A DNA stretch of 64,000 nucleotides from CAXXOK01 sp963674895 (GTDB lineage Bacteria; Bacillota; Clostridia; Christensenellales; Aristaeellaceae), in contig CAXXCY010000003.1 in assembly GCA_963674895.2 (NCBI GenBank), positions 1,488,001 through 1,552,000 of the forward strand. The letters are read 5' to 3'. Position numbers and translations under genes: made by a program. The notes beneath the pieces were generated by a model. It worked only from the letters and a program-made list of their open reading frames with translations. It made no database searches and had not been told where the DNA came from. Positions 41,378-50,234 of this stretch are shown piece after piece; the stretch's first letter is position 1, and each line of letters opens with the position of its first letter.

Positions 41378-43633
41378 ATGTTTTCAAAGAAATCATTCCC
41401 GCTTTTCGGTTTTTCGTTATCATATCTGATTTTATTATTAATCCCGCTTGTGATGGGCATCAGCGCCTATATGAACGCGGCATCCACAACACGGGATCAG
41501 ATCATCAAATCCAACGAAACACTGCTTAACCAAATCTCGTTGCGGTTTGATCAGTCGTTATCCGCTGCCGATTCTTTCTCCCTGACGCTGTCTTCCACAC
41601 AATCCATCAACGATTTTATGCTCGCGCCCCTACGCCAGGAGCTCTCCCGCGAAGACCTGATTTTCTCAATCTGGAATCAGTTTCGCTCGCCTGTTATATT
41701 CAGAGACAGCAGCCAGCTGATCAACAATTATTATCTGTATAATGAGCCGGGGGATTTCGTCGTCGGCCCCTATCAGGGTTCTTTAGACCCCGAAGAACAA
41801 TATCTCCAGTTTTTTGCTTACGGCAACTATACCGCCCAGGAATGGACGGATATGCTGCAATTTAAAACGCAGAAGCTGCTGATGCCGCAGGAGAAAGTGC
41901 AGTTTTTCGATATTGCCGAAGAATCCATGCTGTATCTCCGCCATTATTACTACAACCGCACAGCAATCGGCACGTTTGTGTTCTATATCGATTCTTCTGT
42001 GCTGCGCGAGGACTTGCAGTCGCTGTTTGATTTTGGTTCAACCATGATTTATTTCGTTGACGACGACGGCGGATTGCTCGCCTATTTTGACGACCAGGAC
42101 CGGATGCTGCCCGATTTGTCTGCAGAAGTAACGATTGCCGACTTGAATATTGATGAGAGCCGGGCCCTGATTACAAGCACAGATTTCAGCAACGGTAAAA
42201 TATTGACGGTTATTCCAAGGGCTGTGATCTCCAGCGCTACAGCAGCCGTATTGAAACCGATTCTACTGGGCCTTGTCGCCATTTTGCTGGTTGGCGTGGT
42301 TTTAGCAGGCATCATCATCTATTTGAACAACCGCCCGCTTGTCGATACACTGCGAACGCTGACGCCAAGCTATACCAGCTCGCGGCTGTTTCCCAACATT
42401 ATCAAAGAAATTCATCAAGCCGCCAATCAAATTGCGCACACCAATTATGCGCTGACGCAAACGCTTGACAGCCAGCGCAGTCTGCTGCAAAGCTGCGTGT
42501 TCAATCAATTAATCAGCGGCGACTTTTTCGACTACCGGGAGACGGATATTCTGCTTGAGCACATATCCATGCCCATTGACCATCCGTTTTACCGCGGCGT
42601 ATATATTCTGCTGTCTGCGGATGAAACTTCCGAAAACGAAGACGTCAGCAGCGAAATGCTGGAGCGCTCCGTCTATAAACGGACGATCATTCTGGAGCTG
42701 CTGCGGCCATACGAATCGCAGATTCGATTCTTAACGCTGGAAAGCCCTTATATGCTTGCTTTCCTGTATTCCTATAACCATGCTGACGAAAACGCCATGC
42801 GCGAATTTTTCAGCCGCCTGTATCTCGCGGTGCAGGAGGAAAAGCACTTTTCCTGCACCATACTGGTAGGCTTGGAATGTACAACGTTGTCAACGGTTTC
42901 TTATTCCTTCCGCAGCGCCAGGCAGCTGGCAAGCTCCAACAACGAGAACTGGCTGAGAATCGCTTCACAGTCCGCCAATCAGGCATGCTATGATTTTTCC
43001 ATGGCGGACGAACAATATCTGCTTACCTATACCTCCGCCGGCCAGGACGAACTGGTTCTGGAAAGGCTGCGGGCAATATACGAACGCAATCATCAGCTTT
43101 CGCTCCCCTTCATATGGCGGAATCTGCTAAAAAACCGCCTGGACGTAGTGCTGCTGAAAACCGGGTACAACGCATCGGACAGTGAAAATCTGTTCTTCCA
43201 TTCCGACAAGGTCGATCTGGAAGAATACTTCAACCTGATATCCCAGTGCTTCCAAAAACAATGCAGCAAAGCCAACGAAGCGGCTGTAACCCGGTCCCAG
43301 CAAATAGACCGCGAGATCGTCCAGTACATCCAGGACAATTGCTGTGAATACGAAACGACCCTTACGGTCGTATCGCTGCATTTCGGCATGATTGAAAAAA
43401 ACATTTCACAGCGCATCAAAGCCGTTACAGGACACTCGTTTTCTGTGTATCTGGAAAACCTGCGCATCAGCCATGCAAATCAGCTTCTTGTGGATACGGA
43501 TAAAACGATCGAACAAATCGCAAAGGCAACCGGTTACCTGAACGATCGTTCTTTCAGACGAGCGTATCAGCGAGTCTGCGGCTATTCACCGTCCATGTAC
43601 CGTTCGCAGCACAGATCGATATATGATAAGTAA
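41378..43633 (+). CDS. Membrane-bound AraC-family transcriptional regulator
   Basis: A 751-residue regulator. Membrane segments are seen at about residues 8-28 (LSYLILLLIPLVMGISAY) and 285-310 (ILLGLVAILLVGVVLAGIII), enclosing an extracellular sensor of about 250 residues. A long cytoplasmic linker leads to a C-terminal AraC double HTH (IEQIAKATGYLNDRSFRRAY, then RVCGYSPSMYR). The ATG at 41378 has AAAGGAG upstream. Such proteins sit divergent to LplB/YtcP importers and activate them on sensing extracellular sugar, which matches this arrangement. Confidence 0.92.
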   Translation: MFSKKSFPLFGFSLSYLILLLIPLVMGISAYMNAASTTRDQIIKSNETLLNQISLRFDQSLSAADSFSLTLSSTQSINDFMLAPLRQELSREDLIFSIWNQFRSPVIFRDSSQLINNYYLYNEPGDFVVGPYQGSLDPEEQYLQFFAYGNYTAQEWTDMLQFKTQKLLMPQEKVQFFDIAEESMLYLRHYYYNRTAIGTFVFYIDSSVLREDLQSLFDFGSTMIYFVDDDGGLLAYFDDQDRMLPDLSAEVTIADLNIDESRALITSTDFSNGKILTVIPRAVISSATAAVLKPILLGLVAILLVGVVLAGIIIYLNNRPLVDTLRTLTPSYTSSRLFPNIIKEIHQAANQIAHTNYALTQTLDSQRSLLQSCVFNQLISGDFFDYRETDILLEHISMPIDHPFYRGVYILLSADETSENEDVSSEMLERSVYKRTIILELLRPYESQIRFLTLESPYMLAFLYSYNHADENAMREFFSRLYLAVQEEKHFSCTILVGLECTTLSTVSYSFRSARQLASSNNENWLRIASQSANQACYDFSMADEQYLLTYTSAGQDELVLERLRAIYERNHQLSLPFIWRNLLKNRLDVVLLKTGYNASDSENLFFHSDKVDLEEYFNLISQCFQKQCSKANEAAVTRSQQIDREIVQYIQDNCCEYETTLTVVSLHFGMIEKNISQRIKAVTGHSFSVYLENLRISHANQLLVDTDKTIEQIAKATGYLNDRSFRRAYQRVCGYSPSMYRSQHRSIYDK

Positions 43634-43900
43634 ATATCTATGGTCATGTTTCATCTTATTTAATTTTAAAGAAATCATAAGATAAGTTATGAAGCCATAA
43701 ATAATAATATAAGAATGGTTTTTAAAGCTGAATTTATCTCATCGATGTGTGAAGAACAAAGTCGCTTTCGAGTCATTATTTGATTAGATAATTATTAGCC
43801 CACGATCATCATAAAATATCCATGAAATGCAAGAATGGATTCGTTCCTTGGGATACAATGAGATAGCCAAAAGGATAAAGTATTCCAGCTGTCCTCTGCG

Positions 43901-44155
43901 TTAAGAATCTATAACAAAAGCTCTTATATGCCTTGCCCCCTGCTCCTCCCGCCAAAACACAAGCATCTCCGTACTGCTTAACCAAGTGTTTCGGTACTCC
44001 TCCACCCCCACATGCCTATACCATTGTGTGCGCTGATCCAGCCCGTGAGCCTTGGTCAACAGCAGCAGCGCCTTTTTGAGCTGCTTAAAAGCCTTCCGGC
44101 GGTCGGTGGTTACTTCATGGTGCACAATGCCCCTCTCCTCGGCGATATCGGACAT
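43901..44155 (-). CDS. Small hypothetical protein
   Basis: An 84-residue basic protein with RRKAFKQLKKALLLLTKAHG, WYRHVGVEEYRNTW and EMLVFWREEQGARHI. I do not recognise it. The start is an ATG at 44155 with only a poor SD, so it may be the end of a broken gene. It lies in an AT-rich pocket beside two tRNA genes. Just upstream in coordinate (43821-43900, plus strand) a 25-codon frame has EWIRSLGYNEIAKRIKYS, which looks like a DNA-binding helix-turn-helix, perhaps a transposase or recombinase scrap. Confidence 0.4.
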   Translation of the reverse strand: MSDIAEERGIVHHEVTTDRRKAFKQLKKALLLLTKAHGLDQRTQWYRHVGVEEYRNTWLSSTEMLVFWREEQGARHIRAFVIDS

Positions 44156-44239
44156 GCTTTCCCAAGTTTTGCATATTCCGTCTCAAACGCCGAGAAACCT
44201 GTTTCGAGGCGGGAGGAGGAGCGACGGAATGAATGAGAG

Positions 44240-44294
44240 GCGGCTTTTCTATGAAATAGAAAAGCCGCCGCGAACGATATGAAGTCCGCGGCGG
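44240..44294 (-). terminator. Terminator after the tRNA pair
   Basis: Read on the minus strand, an 8-bp all-GC stem (CCGCCGCG / CGCGGCGG) is followed at once by CTTTTCTATTTC. That T-rich tract also forms the arm of a second 12-bp stem (GCGGCTTTTCTA / TAGAAAAGCCGC), so two alternative hairpins overlap. Confidence 0.8.
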
Positions 44295-44297
44295 CGA

Positions 44298-44374
44298 TGG
44301 TCGAGGTGACAGGATTTGAACCTGCGACCTTTTGGTCCCGAACCAAACGCGCTACCAAACTGCGCTACACCTCG
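44298..44374 (-). tRNA. tRNA-Pro(CGG)
   Basis: A complete 77-nt cloverleaf with encoded CCA: acceptor CGAGGTG/CACCTCG, D-stem GCGC/GCGC, anticodon stem TTTGG/CCAAA around loop TTCGGGA (anticodon CGG), and T-arm GCAGG-TTCAAAT-CCTGT. It is cotranscribed with the Thr tRNA just upstream. Confidence 0.95.
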
Positions 44375-44377
44375 ACG

Positions 44378-44453
44378 TGGAGCCAATAAAGGGACTCGAA
44401 CCCTTGACCTGCGGTTTACGAAACCGCTGCTCTACCAACTGAGCTATATTGGC
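44378..44453 (-). tRNA. tRNA-Thr(CGT)
   Basis: A complete 76-nt cloverleaf with encoded CCA: acceptor GCCAATA/TATTGGC, D-stem GCTC/GAGC, anticodon stem GCGGT/ACCGC around loop TTCGTAA (anticodon CGT), and T-arm AAGGG-TTCGAGT-CCCTT. Three nt separate it from tRNA-Pro. Confidence 0.95.
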
Positions 44454-44466
44454 GTCAGCGAAAGAC

Positions 44467-44495
44467 ATTATAGCAAATGGCGGTTTGTTTGTCTA
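44467..44495 (-). promoter_or_regulatory. Promoter of the tRNA-Thr/tRNA-Pro unit
   Basis: On the minus strand TAGACA (44490-44495), a 17-nt spacer and perfect TATAAT (44467-44472), 14 nt before the first tRNA base. Confidence 0.85.
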
Positions 44496-44557
44496 GGTAT
44501 CGGGCGAAAAAACTGTCGCCCGAAGAATATGCCTTCCGCCGAATTGGCATTTTGATG

Positions 44558-44586
44558 TTGCATTCGACTGGATTCTATGCTAGAAT
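44558..44586 (+). promoter_or_regulatory. Promoter of rpmE
   Basis: TTGCAT (44558-44563), a 17-nt spacer and TAGAAT (44581-44586), about 58 nt before the rpmE start. Confidence 0.75.
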
Positions 44587-44644
44587 ACATTTTGCGGCTT
44601 CATGAAAGCAGCCAATCCCGTGATACGCAAAGAGGTGAAAGGCA

Positions 44645-44845
44645 ATGAAAGAAAAAATCCATCCCAAGTACGGCAAGGCAACCGTCCATTGCGTATGCGG
44701 TGAGACATTCGAGACCGGTTCCACCAAGCCGGAACTCAAGGTTGAAATCTGCTCCAAATGTCATCCCTTCTACACCGGCAAGCAGAAGCTGGTGGACAGC
44801 GGCGGGCGCGTGGACAGGTTCAAGAAGCGCTACGGCGTCAAGTAA
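44645..44845 (+). CDS. rpmE: 50S ribosomal protein L31
   Basis: A 66-residue L31 of the zinc-binding type. It starts MKEKIHPKYGKATVHCVCGE and keeps all four Cys ligands (C-V-C in VHCVCGE and CSKCHPFYTGKQKLVDSGGR). The ATG at 44645 has AGAGGTGAAAGGC upstream. It is monocistronic, with its own promoter and terminator, and divergent from the tRNA unit. Confidence 0.98.
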   Translation: MKEKIHPKYGKATVHCVCGETFETGSTKPELKVEICSKCHPFYTGKQKLVDSGGRVDRFKKRYGVK

Positions 44846-44858
44846 AAAATGCAATCAG

Positions 44859-44888
44859 AGCCCCGTATCGAAGGATACGGGGCTTTTG
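44859..44888 (+). terminator. Terminator of rpmE
   Basis: A perfect 11-bp stem (AGCCCCGTATC / GATACGGGGCT) with loop GAAG, followed by TTTT, 13 nt past the stop. Confidence 0.92.
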
Positions 44889-45064
44889 CTTGCCGAAAAG
44901 CGCCATTTTCTTTGTCGCCCGATTGCGGCCCCGCCCCCGGATTTGCCGGCGAATGACCTTGCGCTGTATCCGCTGCGTAAATTTCGGGCGCAGGCCGGGA
45001 GAAAAACGTAAAATCGGAGCTGTTTGATACAGGTTCGCTTCCCATACCAAACCGTTCGGCCCGC

Positions 45065-45982
45065 TCAGGGCATATCCAGCTCCCATCGTTCTTCCACCAT
45101 GGGTCCGCCCCAATCGCTGTTTTCCTTCGTTTCGACAATCCGAAATCCGTACTTCCCGTATAAATACCTTGCCGCGTCCAGCTTGGAACATGTCCATAGA
45201 AACACGTGGCGGTAGTTTTTCTCCCGGCAAAACGCGATCGCCAGGTCCATCAGCCTGCCCCCAAGCCCCAGGCCGCGGGCGGCTTTCTCCAGAAAGAAAA
45301 ACCGCAGCTGTGCCGATCCCTTCCCCGTATGGGCTATTGCGATACATCCCGCCGGAACGCCGCGAAGCTCGACAATATACATGCAGTCCCTGGCCCCGTC
45401 GAAGCGGTCGGTCAGCTGATGCACTGCTTCCGCTACATAGGCCTGCCATGCGGACGACGTAAAGCCGTATTCCTTTTCATACAGCGCGATTTGGTTGCCG
45501 ATCACAAACCCGACGTCCGAATCCCGATAGGGCCGGATGGCAACGTTGTTCGCACCGGCAAGACGCGCCTGGATCACATCCATCGACGCGCGCACCTCGC
45601 CGCATTCCGTATCGGAAAGGCTTTGAAGCAGCCGCCGTATCTGCCGGTCGGAGCATTCGCCCAGCTCCCGCACCGTCGAAGCGCCCAGCTCCGTCAGTTC
45701 CAAACCGTACGATCTGCCGTCCTCCCGGGACGGCTCCCTGCGGACCAGCCCCTTTTTGGCGAACCCGGCCAAAAGCCTGCTCAGATAGCTCTTGTCGATC
45801 GGCAGGCGGGCGCACAGCTCGCTGGCGGTGCACGGCCCGTTCTCCTGCAGTTCATACAGGATACGCGCTTCCGTTAGCGAGTATCCGGAATCGAGAATCC
45901 TACGGTCCAGCAGCCCCAGAATACTCGTATAAAACCTGTTGAACTCCCGGACCCTGTGGATTGTGTCGGTGCGGTCGGCCAT
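45065..45982 (-). CDS. MarR-type regulator fused to a GNAT acetyltransferase
   Basis: A 305-residue fusion. Residues 1-140 form a MarR winged helix (LTEARILYELQE, CTASELCARLPIDKSYLSRL, GLVRREPSREDGRSYGLELT). Residues about 150-305 form a GNAT domain whose acetyl-CoA loop is EKAARGLGLGGRLMDLAIAF, with AARYLYGKYGFRIVET after it. The ATG at 45982 is chosen for the AAGGG eight nt upstream; a GTG three codons earlier is possible. This fusion is a known but poorly understood family. It may sense a metabolite through acetylation or regulate its own gene. Confidence 0.88.
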   Translation of the reverse strand: MADRTDTIHRVREFNRFYTSILGLLDRRILDSGYSLTEARILYELQENGPCTASELCARLPIDKSYLSRLLAGFAKKGLVRREPSREDGRSYGLELTELGASTVRELGECSDRQIRRLLQSLSDTECGEVRASMDVIQARLAGANNVAIRPYRDSDVGFVIGNQIALYEKEYGFTSSAWQAYVAEAVHQLTDRFDGARDCMYIVELRGVPAGCIAIAHTGKGSAQLRFFFLEKAARGLGLGGRLMDLAIAFCREKNYRHVFLWTCSKLDAARYLYGKYGFRIVETKENSDWGGPMVEERWELDMP

Positions 45983-46100
45983 CGGAAACACCCTTTACGC
46001 TTTCAAAATCGCGGATACGATCCGTTACAGCACACTATACTCCATTTAGTGGACTTAGTCAACTATTTATAGCCTGCATGCAGCCCCTCACTTCCGGCAA

Positions 46101-46130
46101 AAAAAAGCAGCCGTCCGGCTGCTCTTTTTT
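46101..46130. terminator. Bidirectional terminator after the PrsA-like gene
   Basis: A 7-bp stem (AGCAGCC / GGCTGCT) with loop GTCC is flanked by an A-run on the left and a T-run on the right. It therefore works on either strand; it closes the prsA-like transcript on the minus strand. Confidence 0.88.
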
Positions 46131-46147
46131 ACATTGTGAATCAAGTT

Positions 46148-47620
46148 TTATTCCGCTTCGTCCGTTGCCGTTTCTCCGCCCTGGATTTCCGCCATGGAGC
46201 GGACGATGCCGGTGTACTGGATATCGGCAGCCTGATGCCACGCGTCCATTGCCTCGTTCTTCTTCTCGTTGAGCAGCGTTTGCTCAATCAGCGCCTTCAG
46301 GTCGTCCGTCAGCTCCACGGGACCGGCAGGCACATCGCCGATGTACTTGACGATATGCACGCCGTATTCGCTGATATACGGCTCGCTGACGTCGCCGATC
46401 GTATCCACGGAGAACGCCGCCGATACAAACTCCGGCACAAAGCCATACGAGGCAAGCGATACCTCATATCCGTCCGGATAGGATCCGCTGGTCATGCCGG
46501 GGTCCGCGCCGTACTCGGCCATCAGATCCTCAAACGACGTACCCTGCGCAAGCTTCAGGTTGATCTCATCGATCGTCGACTGCACCGAGGCGATGATAGC
46601 GGCCTTCGCCGCGTCGATATCCTCGGCGGTTATCGGCGCTTCGGCGGCTTCCGTTTCAGCCGCATCCGCTGCCACCGCATCCGTCACGGCGGGTTCCGCC
46701 TGGGCGGCTTCCTCTTCCTCGCTCATCTGCTCCTCATAGCGGGCGAGCAGATCAGTATAGTTGTTCATCAGGTCCTCGTCGACGGAAAGAAGGATGTGCT
46801 TCACGTACCGGTAGCCGGCGGGATGGTACCAGGGCGCCTGATCGGTTCCGCCGTACTGCAGCATCAAAAGCTGGTATTCATAGGCGTCCACATCGAATTC
46901 ATAGGTTTCCTGATCGCTTTGGACCATCTTGTCATAGTAAGCCTGCACTTCGTCGCCGGTCACGGTGACATCCTTGCTCAGGTCGTCCTGCAGGCGTTCA
47001 AACACCGCGTTGTCCAGATATTGCTGGCGCAGGGTATCCTTCGTGAATCCCATCTCGCCGTAGTACGCTTCGGCGGCGGCATAGGCGGCCGCCCTGTCCT
47101 CGTCGGTGGTTTCCTCGGTTTCGGTTAAACTATTGGACACATTGTAATCCAGCGCGTATTGCCACTCGCTGTCGGCTGCCGCATACAGCTCGTCCAGTTC
47201 CTCCTGTGTGAACTGGTCCAGCCCCTTTTCCGCGGCCGACATCTTGATCAGCTTAAGCGAAATCGCCTCTTCCATCGCTACGGAATAATACAGTTCCACG
47301 TTTTCCGCGTCCGGTTCGCCGTAGTAGTTCACGATATTCTGATAGACTGTCAGCACATCGCCGCCCGTTACGTTCTGCCCGTTGACGGTAGCGACCACAT
47401 CATCCAACCCGAGCTGGAACTCGGTCACGGGGACCGCGTCGGTCACCTCGCCGCTCGTTTCCGCCGTATCCAGCGTCTGCAGCGTGGGGATTTCCTCTTT
47501 CTGCCCTCCTCCGCGTACGATAAAGAAGGCTACTACCCCCAGAATAATCAACGCCGCAACGACGATGATGATGATTTGATACTGCTTGAGTTTCTTTTGT
47601 CCGTTCTGCTCTTGGCTCAT
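46148..47620 (-). CDS. Membrane-anchored peptidyl-prolyl isomerase/foldase (PrsA/SurA-like)
   Basis: A 490-residue protein. A short Lys-rich cytoplasmic tail is followed by one membrane helix (YQIIIIVVAALIILGVVAFF, about residues 14-36), so it is anchored facing outward. A SurA-N-like helical region lies at about 60-260, and a parvulin domain near the C-terminus includes HILLSVDEDLMNNY, GTSFEDLMAEYGADPG and SEPYISEYGVHIVKYIGDVP. An acidic Ala/Glu-rich insert (about residues 300-335) interrupts the parvulin region. The ATG at 47620 has GGAAAGGAT upstream. Role: folding of exported proteins. Typical PrsA is a lipoprotein; this one keeps a helix instead. Confidence 0.85.
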   Translation of the reverse strand: MSQEQNGQKKLKQYQIIIIVVAALIILGVVAFFIVRGGGQKEEIPTLQTLDTAETSGEVTDAVPVTEFQLGLDDVVATVNGQNVTGGDVLTVYQNIVNYYGEPDAENVELYYSVAMEEAISLKLIKMSAAEKGLDQFTQEELDELYAAADSEWQYALDYNVSNSLTETEETTDEDRAAAYAAAEAYYGEMGFTKDTLRQQYLDNAVFERLQDDLSKDVTVTGDEVQAYYDKMVQSDQETYEFDVDAYEYQLLMLQYGGTDQAPWYHPAGYRYVKHILLSVDEDLMNNYTDLLARYEEQMSEEEEAAQAEPAVTDAVAADAAETEAAEAPITAEDIDAAKAAIIASVQSTIDEINLKLAQGTSFEDLMAEYGADPGMTSGSYPDGYEVSLASYGFVPEFVSAAFSVDTIGDVSEPYISEYGVHIVKYIGDVPAGPVELTDDLKALIEQTLLNEKKNEAMDAWHQAADIQYTGIVRSMAEIQGGETATDEAE

Positions 47621-47780
47621 CCTCAAATATCCTTTCCTGCAAATGATTGCGCATAGTATGATTCAGAAGTCTCACCATATTATTACACATGTGCATAGCA
47701 TTCGCAAGGGTTTTGTGCCTGCCTTGAAGAATGTTGCAAATGCGAAGGTTGCGGGATGCACAGCGCGGCGGAGGGCTACC

Positions 47781-48236
47781 ATGCGCGTACTGATACACAA
47801 GAAAAAGCGGACGCTGTACCTGCTGGACGGTGAAAATATCCTGCTTTGCGCGCCGGTTGGGCTCGGCCCCAATCCCGAAGGCGCCAAACGGCGGGAAGGC
47901 GACGGCAGGACCCCCGAGGGCGTATACACAATCTGTCTGGTCAAACCAAAAGGCAAGCACGGCCGCAGCCTGGGGCTGAATTATCCCAATTTGGCCGACG
48001 CGCGCGCCGCGCTTTTAGAGCGGACCATCGATACGGCCGCGTTCCGGGCGATTGCGCAGGCTGCCGTAGACAACCGCAGGCCGCCGTGGGGCACGGCGCT
48101 CGGCGGCGAAATCTATATCCACGAGGGCGGCGCGCAGCCGGACTGGACACAGGGCTGCATCGCGCTCAACGCCAGCGATATGGACGTTCTGTTCCCCCAT
48201 TATCCGGACGTCGGGCAGGTAGAAATCCGGCCGTAA
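47781..48236 (+). CDS. L,D-transpeptidase (YkuD domain)
   Basis: A 151-residue protein that is essentially one YkuD domain. The catalytic pattern is IYIHEGG followed by DWTQGCIALNASDMD, giving the His and nucleophilic Cys, with GRTPEGVYTI earlier. No signal peptide or membrane helix is visible from the ATG at 47781, which has GGAGGGC upstream. An extension to an earlier start would add a basic, non-signal-like stretch. It may crosslink or modify peptidoglycan if exported, or act on another substrate in the cytoplasm. It is divergent from the foldase gene. Confidence 0.88.
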   Translation: MRVLIHKKKRTLYLLDGENILLCAPVGLGPNPEGAKRREGDGRTPEGVYTICLVKPKGKHGRSLGLNYPNLADARAALLERTIDTAAFRAIAQAAVDNRRPPWGTALGGEIYIHEGGAQPDWTQGCIALNASDMDVLFPHYPDVGQVEIRP

Positions 48237-48396
48237 ATCCGCAGCGCAGATGCGAAATGCCGTTCTTTCTCCGTTTGCTCTTGTTTTTTTTACCCGCTTA
48301 ATGATACACTGAACTATACAATTTGCGGTTTTAGAAACGCCGTCGCGTATCCGGCGGTCCGTTGCGCGGCGCAGACAAGAATGAGGTGGTTCCATC

Positions 48397-49278
48397 GTGA
48401 AAACGAAAGGCATTATTCTGGCGGGCGGCAAAGGCACGCGCCTGTACCCGATTACCAAGGCAATCTCCAAGCAGCTGCTGCCGATTTACGATAAGCCGCT
48501 GGTTTATTACCCGCTTTCGGTGCTTTTGCTGGCCGGCATCCGGGAGATTTTGATTATCTCCACGCCCGAGGATACGCCGATGTACGAAAAGCTGCTGGGC
48601 GACGGCTCCCAGATCGGCGTGCGGTTCTCCTATAAAGTGCAGGATACGCCGCGCGGGCTTGCGGACGCGTTCATCCTGGGAGAGGAATTCATCGGGAAGG
48701 ACAGCGTGTGCCTGATTTTAGGCGACAACATGTTCTACGGCAAGGATCTGACCCTGACGGTCGAAAACGCCATCAAGTACAACCGCGGCGCGACGGTGTT
48801 CGGCTATCCCGTGCGCGATCCGCGGGCCTTCGGCGTGGTGGAATTCGACGAGAACAAGCACGTGATTTCCATCGTGGAAAAGCCCGAACACCCCAAATCC
48901 ATCTACGCCGTGCCTGGGCTTTATTTTTACGACAACGACGTGGTCGGGATCGCCAAGAACGTAAAGCCCTCGGTGCGCGGCGAGATCGAGGTGACCGCCG
49001 TGAACAACGAATACCTCCGCCAGGGGCGGCTGGACGTGCAGCTGTTCGGGCGCGGTGTGGCGTGGCTGGATACGGGCTCGCCCGAGGGCATGCTCAAGGC
49101 CGCGGAATTTGTGGAAGCGGTGCAGTCCAGGCAGCGTTACCACATCTCCTGCATCGAGGAGATCGCGTGGCGGCGCGGGTTCATCACCACCGGGCAGCTG
49201 TACGCGCTCGGCCAGGAATACAGGATGACCGATTACGGGCAGTACCTGCTGGAACTGGTCAAGGAAGAAAACGCCTAG
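48397..49278 (+). CDS. rfbA: Glucose-1-phosphate thymidylyltransferase
   Basis: A 293-residue nucleotidyltransferase making dTDP-glucose. Signature segments are IILAGGKGTRLYPITKAISK, LPIYDKPLVYYPLSVLLLAG, DTPRGLADAFILGEEFIGKD, ILGDNMFYGKDL and VAWLDTGSPEGML. The start is GTG at 48397 with GAGGTGG upstream. It heads a four-gene operon with an RmlD-like reductase, a NeuB synthase and a GNAT. The dTDP-glucose 4,6-dehydratase (RfbB) and epimerase (RfbC) that would complete rhamnose synthesis are not in the window. Confidence 0.95.
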   Translation: MKTKGIILAGGKGTRLYPITKAISKQLLPIYDKPLVYYPLSVLLLAGIREILIISTPEDTPMYEKLLGDGSQIGVRFSYKVQDTPRGLADAFILGEEFIGKDSVCLILGDNMFYGKDLTLTVENAIKYNRGATVFGYPVRDPRAFGVVEFDENKHVISIVEKPEHPKSIYAVPGLYFYDNDVVGIAKNVKPSVRGEIEVTAVNNEYLRQGRLDVQLFGRGVAWLDTGSPEGMLKAAEFVEAVQSRQRYHISCIEEIAWRRGFITTGQLYALGQEYRMTDYGQYLLELVKEENA

Positions 49279-49314
49279 TCCCATCGGACGGGGCAGGAAG
49301 CGGCGGGTTTTACT

Positions 49315-50223
49315 ATGGCGAGTATTCTGGTCACGGGCGTTGCCGGCATGCTGGGCTCCAACATCGCGTACCTCTTACGCAACAAGCATACCATCTGCGG
49401 CGTCGACCGCAACCACGTCCTTATTGAAGGAACGCACACCGTGAAGGATTCGGTGCTCAACGTCGCTCTGCTCTCCGATCTGATCGAGGAGCACAAGGTG
49501 GACACCCTCATCCACTGCGCCGCCATCGTGAATGTGGACGCCTGCGAAATCCACCCCGATTACGCGGAAATCGTCAATGTGATCATGACGGACAACATCG
49601 CGTGGCTCTGCCAGGAAAAGCGCGTCAAGATGATCTATATCTCCTCCGACGCCGTATACTCCGGCGAAAAGGAGGGGCTCAATACGGAGGACGATGTTCC
49701 CGCGCCCATCAGCATCTACGGCAAGACGAAGCTCGCGGCGGAAACCCTCGTGCTCAGCCGCCCGGGCGCCCTCGCGCTGCGCACCAATATGTACGGCTTC
49801 AACTACCGCGAAAAGCTCAGCTTCGGCGAATGGCTGTTAAAATCACTGTCGGAAGAAGCGGAGCTGAATATGTTTTACGATATCCTGTTTTCGCCGCTGC
49901 TGGTCAACCATCTGGTGGAGGTGATCGACCGGTGCATCGAAAAGGACCTGACAGGCCTGTATAACGCCGGGTGCACGGGCGCGATTTCCAAGTACGATCT
50001 GGGCGTGGCGTTTTCCAGGGCCTTCGGGTTTCCCAACGAGATCAAGCGCGGCAGCATGCAGGATTTCCAGTTCAAGGCGCCCCGCACGAAAAACATGAGC
50101 CTGGACAACTCCAAGCTCAAGCGCGCGCTCGGGATCGAGCTCCAATCGCCGCTCCAGGAGGTGGAGGCGTTCCGCGCGCTGTACGAACAGGGATACGGCG
50201 AAAAGCTGAAATCCGGCAAATAG
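49315..50223 (+). CDS. NAD(P)-dependent sugar epimerase/reductase (RmlD-like extended SDR)
   Basis: A 302-residue extended SDR. The nucleotide site is ILVTGVAGMLGSNIAYLL, followed by LIHCAAIVNVDACE, YISSDAVYSGE and the catalytic pair in ISIYGKTKLAAE. The RmlD pattern (removal of a 4-keto group on a dTDP-sugar) fits the preceding rfbA, but the protein is diverged and could reduce another nucleotide sugar or a nonulosonate precursor. The SD is weak (GGAAGCGGCGGG). Confidence 0.8.
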   Translation: MASILVTGVAGMLGSNIAYLLRNKHTICGVDRNHVLIEGTHTVKDSVLNVALLSDLIEEHKVDTLIHCAAIVNVDACEIHPDYAEIVNVIMTDNIAWLCQEKRVKMIYISSDAVYSGEKEGLNTEDDVPAPISIYGKTKLAAETLVLSRPGALALRTNMYGFNYREKLSFGEWLLKSLSEEAELNMFYDILFSPLLVNHLVEVIDRCIEKDLTGLYNAGCTGAISKYDLGVAFSRAFGFPNEIKRGSMQDFQFKAPRTKNMSLDNSKLKRALGIELQSPLQEVEAFRALYEQGYGEKLKSGK

Positions 50224-50234
50224 CGGGAGGGACC

